Of a stretch of 64,000 bases of DNA, positions 57,862 through 64,000 are shown piece by piece. Origin of the DNA: Cephalotus follicularis (lineage: Eukaryota; Streptophyta; Magnoliopsida; Oxalidales; Cephalotaceae); contig BDDD01001480.1 in assembly GCA_001972305.1 (NCBI GenBank), positions 340,392 to 404,391 on the forward strand. The letters are read 5' to 3'. The notes beneath the pieces were generated by a model, which was not told where the DNA came from, did no database searches, and saw only the letters and a list, made by a program, of their open reading frames with translations. The position numbers and the translations under genes are program-made. Numbering within the stretch: position 1 is the stretch's first letter; the number at the start of each line of letters is the position of its first letter.

Positions 57862-59100
57862 TTGAAACATGAGTTAGTTAAAGGACTTCCTAAGATTAGC
57901 TTTGAAAAGGATAGAGTTTGTGATGCATGCCAATACGGAAAACAAACAAGGGCTTCATTTCAAAGCAAAAACATTGTATCAACAAATAGGCCTTTGCAAC
58001 TTTTACATATAGACTTATTTGGTCCAATAGATGTTAGAAGCCTAGGTGGAAAATCTTATGCCATGGTCATTGTAGACGATTATTCAAGATATACATGGAC
58101 TATTTTCCTAGCCCACAAAAGTGAATATTTTAAAGAATTTTCAAACTTTTGCAAAACCGTTCAAAGTGAAAAAGACACTTCAATTTCTAAAATTAGAAGT
58201 GATCATGGAAAAGAATTTGAAAATCATTTGTTTGAAAACTTCTGTAATGAAAATGGTTTTATACATGGGTTCTCCACTCCTAGAACCCCTCAACAAAATA
58301 GGGTTGTTGAAAGGAAGAATAGAACATTACAAGAAATGTGTAGAACACTTTTAAATGAAAATAATTTACCAAAATATTTTTGGGCGGAAGCAATAAATAC
58401 TTCATGTTATATCCTAAATCGCATATCAATTAGGCCAATTCTCAAAAAGACTCCATATGAGTTATGGAGGGGGAGAAAGCCGAACATTAGTTACTTTCAT
58501 ACCTTCGGATGCAAGTGCTTTATCCATAATAATGGAAAAGAGCATCTTGGAAAATTCGACTTCAAAGTCGATGAAGGTATTTTTCTTGGTTATTCTCCTA
58601 GTAGTAGGGCTTATAGATGCTTTAATAAAAGAACTTTATTAGTTGAAGAATCAATGCATGTTGTTTTTGATGAATCTAACCCTAAACTTCCAAAAGAAGT
58701 TATTGTTGATGATTGTGTAGATTTCATTGAAAATGGTGTTAACAAGCTTAATCTAGATGAAGCCAAAAGGGAGGAATCTACCATAGAAGAAACCCCTCAA
58801 GAAAGCTATCAAGAAGCTCTTCATGAAAAAACCTTGAAGGTGGTAAAAGGACATCCACATGAAGCTATAATATGTAATCCTAGATTAGGTGTATCCACTA
58901 GATCTAGTATTAATCATAATTATCTTGATTTCTTATCACAAATAGAGCCTAAGAATATAAATGAGGCTGAAAAATATGAAAATTGGATCAATGCCATGCA
59001 AGAAGAATTGAATCAATTTGAAAGAAGTAAAGTATGGAACCTAGTACCTAGACCTAGTAACCAAAACATCATAGGCACAAAATGGGTTTATCGGAACTAA
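57862..59100 (+). pseudogene. Integrase of H pol
   Basis: [14 protein letters not shown] (zinc-binding end), LLHIDLFGPIDVRSL (first D), KIRSDHGKEFENHLF (second D), STPRTPQQNRVVERKNRTLQE (catalytic E; QQNG to QQNR), KTPYELWRGRKPNISYFH and EGIFLGYSPSSRAYR. The C-terminus runs into the RT start WINAMQEELNQFERSKVW. A TAA at 59098-59100 follows GTKWVYRN, replacing a lysine codon. Confidence 0.93.
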
Positions 59101-60471
59101 GTAGACGACCAAGGTATTGTTATTAGAAACAAAGCTAGGTTAGTTGCTAAGGGATATTCCCAAGATGAGGGAATCGACTTTGATGAGTCATATGCACCCG
59201 TAGCTAGATTAGAGTCCATACGTATGTTGGTTGCATATGCATCATTTAAGGATTTCACACTTTTTCAAATGGATGTAAAAAGTGCATTCTTAAATGGGTT
59301 AATAAAGGAGGAAGTTTATGTGGAACAACCTCCCAGGTTTGAAAACTCTCATTATCTCGACCATGTCTTCAAACTTTCAAAGGCATTATATGGCTTGAAA
59401 CAAGCTCCTAGAGCTTGGTACCAAAAATTGAGTGGATATCTACTTGAAAATGGTTTTAAAAGGGGCACTATTGATATTACCCTCTTTACAAAAACTGTCA
59501 ATAATGAAATTTTAATTGTTCAAGTATATGTAGATGATATCATTTTCGGTACTACTAACAAAGGCTTGTGCAAGAATTTCCCTAAGATCATGCAGGTAGA
59601 ATTTGAAATGAGCATGATGGGTGAGCTCAACTACTTCCTTGGACTTCAAGTCAAACAGTTAGAGGAAGGAATCTTCATCAACCAATCAAAGTATGTCAAG
59701 GACTTACTCAAAAGATTTGGGATGGAGAACGCCAAAAAGAGCAAGACCCATATGAGCACAACTACAAAGCCTGATAAGGATGAGCAAGGTAAGTCCATTG
59801 ATCAAAAATTGTATAGAAGCATGATAGGATCATTGCTTTACTTAACGGCAAGTAGGCTGGACATCTTGTTTAGTGTGTGCTTATGTGCTAGATTTCAAGC
59901 ATGCCCCAAAGAATCCCATTTGCATGCCGTAAAACGTATCTTTAAGTATTTAGCATATACACCGTCCTTAGGACTATGGTATCCTAGGAAATCATGCTTT
60001 GACTTACACACTTACTCCGATGCCGATTTCGGAGGATATAAGGTAGATAGAAAAAGCACAAGTGGCACATGTCAATTTTTGGGCAATATGCTCGTTTCTT
60101 GGTTTAGCAAGAAACAAAATTCGGTAGCACTTTCGACTACCGAAGCCGAATATATTGCCGCGGGCAGTTTTTGTGCTCAAATCATGTGGATGAAGCAACA
60201 ACTTCTTGACTATGGTTTCAACTTTGTAAAAGTGCCAATTAGGTGTGATAACACTAGTGCAATATGCTTAGGGAAAAACCCCGTTCATCACTGTAGAACT
60301 AAGCACATTGACATAAGATATCACTTCATAAAAGATCATATAGAAAAAGTTGATATTGAATTAGTTTTTGTCCCGACCCAAGAACAAGTCGCGGACATAT
60401 TCACAAAACCTTTAGATGAACAAACCTTTTCAAAATTTAGATTGGAATTAGGTTTGTGTGAAATTGAGTGA
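59101..60471 (+). pseudogene. Reverse transcriptase and RNase H of H pol
   Basis: Directly after the stop: [73 protein letters not shown] and the catalytic box [14 protein letters not shown] (YVDD intact), then RNase H with [31 protein letters not shown] and [12 protein letters not shown], ending GLCEIE. The 415 codons from 59224 are uninterrupted, so this half of pol looks intact. The stop at 59098 cuts it off from the integrase. Confidence 0.93.
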
Positions 60472-60595
60472 TTGACATGTTTCTATGATTGTTGTGATTA
60501 AATATGTTTGCTAAAAATGCTTGTGTTCTCATTTATGCGTCATTTGCATTCATTCTCGCGCATTTACGAAAAAACAGGAGAAAACAGAGCAAAGC

Positions 60596-60696
60596 GCCGA
60601 CTATTGTTTTTAAAGCGTCCGCGCTTTGAACGAAATTAGGGTTCGAAATTGGGGAATTTGGTTTAAGCGCCGACGCTTACCCCCATTCCGTCGACG
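60596..60696 (+). repeat. Two phased palindrome pairs upstream of H's 3' ORF
   Basis: Cores at 60596/60617 and 60669/60690, each exactly 21 bp apart, with the same AGCG/CGCT arms as the LTR array (AAGCGCCGACGCTT at 60665-60678). They lie outside the LTR, 150-250 bases before the ATG at 60847. Confidence 0.85.
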
Positions 60697-60846
60697 CTTT
60701 AATCGCGTTTTAAGACAGAAAGTGCCATCTGCCAAACCTTTCTACGCATAAAATTCAAACCCTAACTTCTAAACACACTATCTCCGGCGATTTTTTGGCG
60801 AAAAACACTCGAAAAAACACAGATTAAGCTTCGTCCAACATCAATC

Positions 60847-61146
60847 ATGCCAAGAGCTAAGAACATTAAGGCTGGAAAAGGGTCAAAGACAAAGAAGAAA
60901 TCAGTGGGGCACAAGGGCAAGGGTATTGACACTCAACCAGCCACTTCTGAGGTTGCTCCTTCTCTCCCTAGGTACCTTGAGGCTTACTTTAATAGGAAAA
61001 TACGTGTAGGGAAGATTTTAGACTTTAATTTCTGCAATAGTGAAGGTTTTCCAATTATAGGGTGGCTTAATGCTCAAGGGTTAGAACCCTTGTTTTCTCT
61101 AAACNCAGGGGGAGCAAATGTATTTTTGCATCACTTAAGGTCTTAA
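60847..61146 (+). pseudogene. 3' (post-pol) ORF of H, truncated
   Basis: The ATG at 60847 (context caatcATGcc) opens a Lys-rich start MPRAKNIKAGKGSKTKKKS, then PRYLEAYFNRKIRVGKILDF and GFPIIGWLNAQGLEPLF. This resembles the start of the plant transposon-protein domain found in the extra ORF of Sireviruses. It jumps at about 61105 (an ambiguous base N) to GGANVFLHHLRS, where A/G tract-like sequence begins, so the C-terminal two thirds is deleted. E retains the missing tail type (21033-21257). Confidence 0.65.
61105..61105. other. Ambiguous base (N)
   Basis: The only N in the window, in aaacncaggggg. It sits at the deletion junction of H's 3' ORF and may mark a read or assembly ambiguity. Confidence 0.99.
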
Positions 61147-61243
61147 AGCTTTACATTTGTGCATTTTGTATTTTTGTGCATTATTTGTTAAAAGTCTTAA
61201 ACTTAACGTTTATTATGGTAAATTGAAACAAATTTTGTCATCA

Positions 61244-61259
61244 TCAAAAAGGGGGAGAT
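61244..61259 (+). other. Polypurine tract of H
   Basis: Tract aaaaagggggagat, preceded by gtcatcatc, directly before the 3' LTR start TGTTGACATT at 61260. Confidence 0.9.
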
Positions 61260-62405
61260 TGTTGACATTTATGTCTCAATCCTAAGTTTTGATGATAACG
61301 TATTTGTGTTTAACAAAGTTTCTTGATGTGCAAGAAAACCATGAAATGCGCAAAACAGCACAAGATTTCTGCAGATACAGGGCAAACCGTCGACGCTCAA
61401 GGATAAAGCGTCAGCGCTTTGAGAGGCAGTCGAGAAAAGGAACAAAGCGTCTACCGGTGAAGCACTTTGAAAAGAGGAACAAACACTCAAACCGTCGACG
61501 CCCAAATCCAAAGCGTCTGCGCTTTGACACAAAATGTCTGCGCTTTGTGCAAAGCATCTGCCGATTAAACCAGTGAGGCCAATTGGAATTCAATTGGGCC
61601 TAAGCATCGACGCTCAAACTTAAGCGTCAGCGCTTTGAGGTGCCGGTCGACTCCAACGCTTAGAACGCCTACGCTTTGAGCTGACAATTTCAAATTAAAG
61701 TTCACAACGGTCACATAAGCGTCGACGCTTTGAAGGTGACAGTCGACGCTTTGCACGGTTGGAAAATTTCTGACAGAGTTTTAGTGGACATTCCATGATG
61801 GAACAAATCCCAAAACATTCCCAACGGATCTCTAAGGCAAAGATATATATATGCAAGGATGTTTTGAAGAAAAAAAAGAGAGAACAACACAAGAGAAATC
61901 AAATCACAAAAGAATTCAAAGAAATCATATACCAAGCATTCAAATACAAAGCTAATCTCAAAAGCTTTCATCTTACATCTTAAGCCATTGTTGTTCTCAC
62001 TTTGTTTGAGCGAATTTATCTTGTAATATCCAACCTAGTGAGAGGTTTTGATCAAAACACTACTTCATCTTTTTTATTGTAATAGGGGAGTGAACCCTAA
62101 GTGAAATTGGGGAGTGAACCCAAGAGAATTGTAAGTGATTGAGGTCAATCACAAAGGTGTACCAAATAGCACACGAAATTGTATTCGGAGACTAGTGGAA
62201 ACTCAAGGAGATCCTTGGGAAAAGTGGACGTAGGCAAGAGTTACGCCGAACCACTCTAAAATAGTGTTTGCAATCTCTCTAACTCTATCTCTTTAGATTG
62301 TTGTTTAAATTGCTATTGCTTGATATTCTTGTTCATTGTTTTAATTTGCGAAAAGTTTAATTAATTTTTAGAAACTACAATTCACCCCCCCTTGTAGTTT
62401 ATTCA
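61260..62405 (+). mobile_element. 3' LTR of H (1,146 bp)
   Basis: TGTTGACATTTATG to TAGTTTATTCA, followed by TSD cttga. It contains the palindrome array from 61389 to about 61750, a TATA box near 61843 and a second half without palindromes that is lost from the 5' LTR. Confidence 0.93.
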
Positions 62406-62410
62406 CTTGA

Positions 62411-63055
62411 AAAGTTTTGAATGAACCTCCTGTAATATCCTGCCAATCCAAGGAAACTGCACACGTCCGTCACATTCTTCGGTTGTGGCCAGTCTCGTAC
62501 CACTTCAGTCTTTGACGGATCCACTGTCAAGCCTTTCCCAGATACGATGTAACCGAGAAAGATCACATGATCAAGCCAGAACTCACACTTGCCAAACTTG
62601 GCGTACAACCGATGTTCTCTGAGAACCTGCAACACTAGCCTCAGATGATGAGTGTGCTCCTCCTCACTCCTTGAATATACCAGTATGTCATTAATAAATA
62701 CCACAACAAATTGGTCCAGGTATGGTCGAAATACGTCATTCATCAATGACATAAAAGCTTCCGGCGCATTGGTAACACCAAACACCATCACTAGGAACTC
62801 GTAATGACCATACCGTGTCCTAAAGGCAGTCTTCTCAATGTCTCCTTCCCTTACTCTCAGTTGGTGATAACCTGACGTCAAGTCGAGCTTGGAAAACACC
62901 CTTGATCCTTGCAACTGGTCAAACAATTCCTCGATGCGGGGTAAAGGATATTTGTTCTTGATAGTTGCCTTGTTCAACTTTCTATAGTCGATGCAGAGCC
63001 TCATCGACCCATCCTTTTTCTTGATAAACAATACAGGCGCACCCCACGGAGAAAC
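62411..63055 (-). pseudogene. Reverse transcriptase of M
   Basis: [84 protein letters not shown], the catalytic box [14 protein letters not shown] and [15 protein letters not shown]. The box has FIND where FIDD is expected, removing one catalytic aspartate. GVTNAP replaces GLTNAP. Upstream, FIRPSVSPWG reads FI-stop-PSVSPWG (TGA at 63062-63064, likely from CGA). Confidence 0.93.
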
Positions 63056-63061
63056 ACTAGG

Positions 63062-63274
63062 TCAAATAAAACCCTTATCGATCAGATCTTGCAACTGTAA
63101 TTTCAGTTCCCTCAATTCTGCAGGGGCCATTCTATATGGTGCTTTAGAAATAGGGGCTGTACCTGGTATAAGATCGATAACAAACTCCATATTTCTCTTC
63201 GGTGACAAAGATCCCATGTCATCAGGAAATACATCTGGAAATTCGCACACAATAGGAATTTCCTCCAAGCTCAA
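63062..63274 (-). pseudogene. Protease-RT linker of M
   Basis: [20 protein letters not shown], then [32 protein letters not shown] and DLIDKGFI, the well-known stretch preceding gypsy RT. It ends at the TGA that separates it from RT. A stop near 63280 separates it from the protease block. Confidence 0.92.
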
Positions 63275-63280
63275 GCCTTT

Positions 63281-63900
63281 CTATTTCCTACGATCAATCA
63301 CATAGGCCAGATATCCCTCATATCCCTTCTCTAGGTATCTCGATGCTCGAATAAAAGATATGATCGGTGTCGAGAACTCTTTGCCTCCCTTAAACTGAAA
63401 AGTCGTTCCATCGGGCAGACAAAAATCCACAGTTTTATTATAACAATCCATACGAGCATGGTGTGCTGATAACCAATCCATCCCCAATATAACATCGAAG
63501 TCACGGATTGGCAGCACTATCAAATCAGCATACAAGAAAATGCCTGCCATAGACATCTCACAGCCTCTATATACCGAGTCAGTGTACATTGACGTCCCGG
63601 TCGGTGTACTCACATCAAGTATGTATGACATGCAGTCAGGGGTGACATATAAACAAGATGCAAAACATGCAGATATAAAAGAATACGATGCTCCATAATC
63701 TATCAATACTCTAGCAGAAAACCCATATATGTATAGAGTGCCTCCAACAACAGAAGTCGACTCCGGAACCTCTGTCTGAGCAAGTACAAAAACTCTACCT
63801 TTTGTGATGCTCTTGCTGGTGTCCTTCCTCTGTGACGGTCCTCCAGCAATCTTTCTATTGGTGGCCTGTACGACCACAATAATAGCAACCTCCGGATCTA
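63281..63900 (-). pseudogene. Protease and gag tail of M
   Basis: GGTLYIYGFSARVLIDYGAS shows the protease site as D-Y-G-A-S in place of D-S-G-A-T/S, so the second active-site residue is changed. Then FISACFASCL, PIRDFDVILGMDWLSAHHA and MDCYNKTVDF. In another frame, 63850-63890 gives CYYCGRTGHQ.KDC, a gag zinc knuckle interrupted by a stop. A frameshift therefore lies between knuckle and protease. Gag continues past the window edge. Confidence 0.9.
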
Positions 63901-64000
63901 GCATTACTCCCCTGGCTGGGAGTACCCTGTGAAGCTGTCTGTTGAGACTTGTTCTTGGACGACTTCTTCGGAGAACCACCGTCATGCCATTTCGAAGATG

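Larger units (their letters stand above)
52102..62405 (+). mobile_element. Sirevirus-like copia element H, inserted in M
   Basis: Target duplication cttga lies at 52097-52101 and 62406-62410. LTR ends are TGTTGACATT...TTTATTCA. The order is 5' LTR (interrupted), gag, protease, integrase, RT, RNase H, extra ORF, polypurine tract, 3' LTR (1,146 bp). Its integrase and RT resemble Sirevirus/Maximus proteins. It has few disabling changes (one gag frameshift, three or more stops in pol), so it is probably the youngest autonomous-type element here. The LINE removed part of its 5' LTR and the PBS. Confidence 0.93.
50663..64000 (-). mobile_element. Gypsy element M (Tekay-like), split by H
   Basis: The minus-strand order gag tail, protease, RT, RNase H, integrase is Ty3/gypsy. 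H interrupts it between NFSS and IAEPLTRLTQKK in the RT connection (TSD cttga). The integrase stops at [13 protein letters not shown] at 50663, where LTR L begins; the end of integrase, any chromodomain and M's own 3' LTR are missing. The 5' end lies beyond the window. Motifs agree with Tekay/Del-type chromoviruses; that clade call is inference. Confidence 0.9.

Overview
The window is repeat-rich nuclear DNA of a flowering plant, most likely a dicot. It looks like pericentromeric or other heterochromatic sequence. I found no convincing host gene. Essentially everything is LTR retrotransposons nested in one another, plus one LINE, one SINE and one tandem satellite. Plant assignment rests on Sirevirus-type and other Ty1/copia elements, Tekay-like Ty3/gypsy elements with 2.5-3.8 kb LTRs, tRNA-Met-type primer sites (TGGTATCAGAGC) and a plant-type SINE with a poly(T) tail. 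I use private letters for the elements.

Layout. 1-971: LTR end fragment (O). 972-5341: reverse-strand mosaic A (I-family LTR piece, gag-dead internal region, PBS, 947-bp LTR). 5342-36857: element B, a decayed chromovirus-like gypsy element (5' LTR to 8598, internal 8599-10800, 3' LTR from 10801). B's 3' LTR is interrupted by LTR C (12548-15770) and by element D (15929-34920, TSD cattg). D is a non-autonomous element with about 3.47-kb LTRs and a 1.85-kb non-coding interior. D's 3' LTR holds copia element E (16927-27103, TSD tagct). E's 3' LTR holds solo LTR F (17532-19914, TSD gttgt), and E's interior holds LTR fragment 21258-21640 and element G. 36858-37546 is unassigned. 37547-48877 is a satellite of about 247-bp units (K), split by copia element J (39331-47948, TSD aatgt). 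J carries solo LTR I (39749-42315, TSD gtagt) and a SINE in its leader. 48878-50662 is LTR fragment L. 50663-64000 is a reverse-strand gypsy element M, split in its RT by Sirevirus-like copia element H (52102-62405, TSD cttga). H's 5' LTR is broken by a LINE.

The most interesting signal is not a gene. LTRs of both copia (E, H) and gypsy-type elements (A-left, B, C, F, I, L) carry clusters of short palindromes around a GTCGAC core (CAGTCGACTG or AGCGTCGACGCT and decayed forms). Sites are mostly 19-23 bp apart, about two DNA turns. In E and H the sites follow the same 4-4-4-2 grouping upstream of the TATA box although the palindrome arms differ. D, J, K, M and the LINE lack them. It looks like a shared, helically phased cis module used by unrelated retrotransposon superfamilies.

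Proteins present are all retroelement parts (gag, protease, integrase, RT, RNase H), each broken by stops or frameshifts. H is the least damaged. All coordinates and site spacings were read by eye; junctions marked approximate are good to about 10-30 bases.
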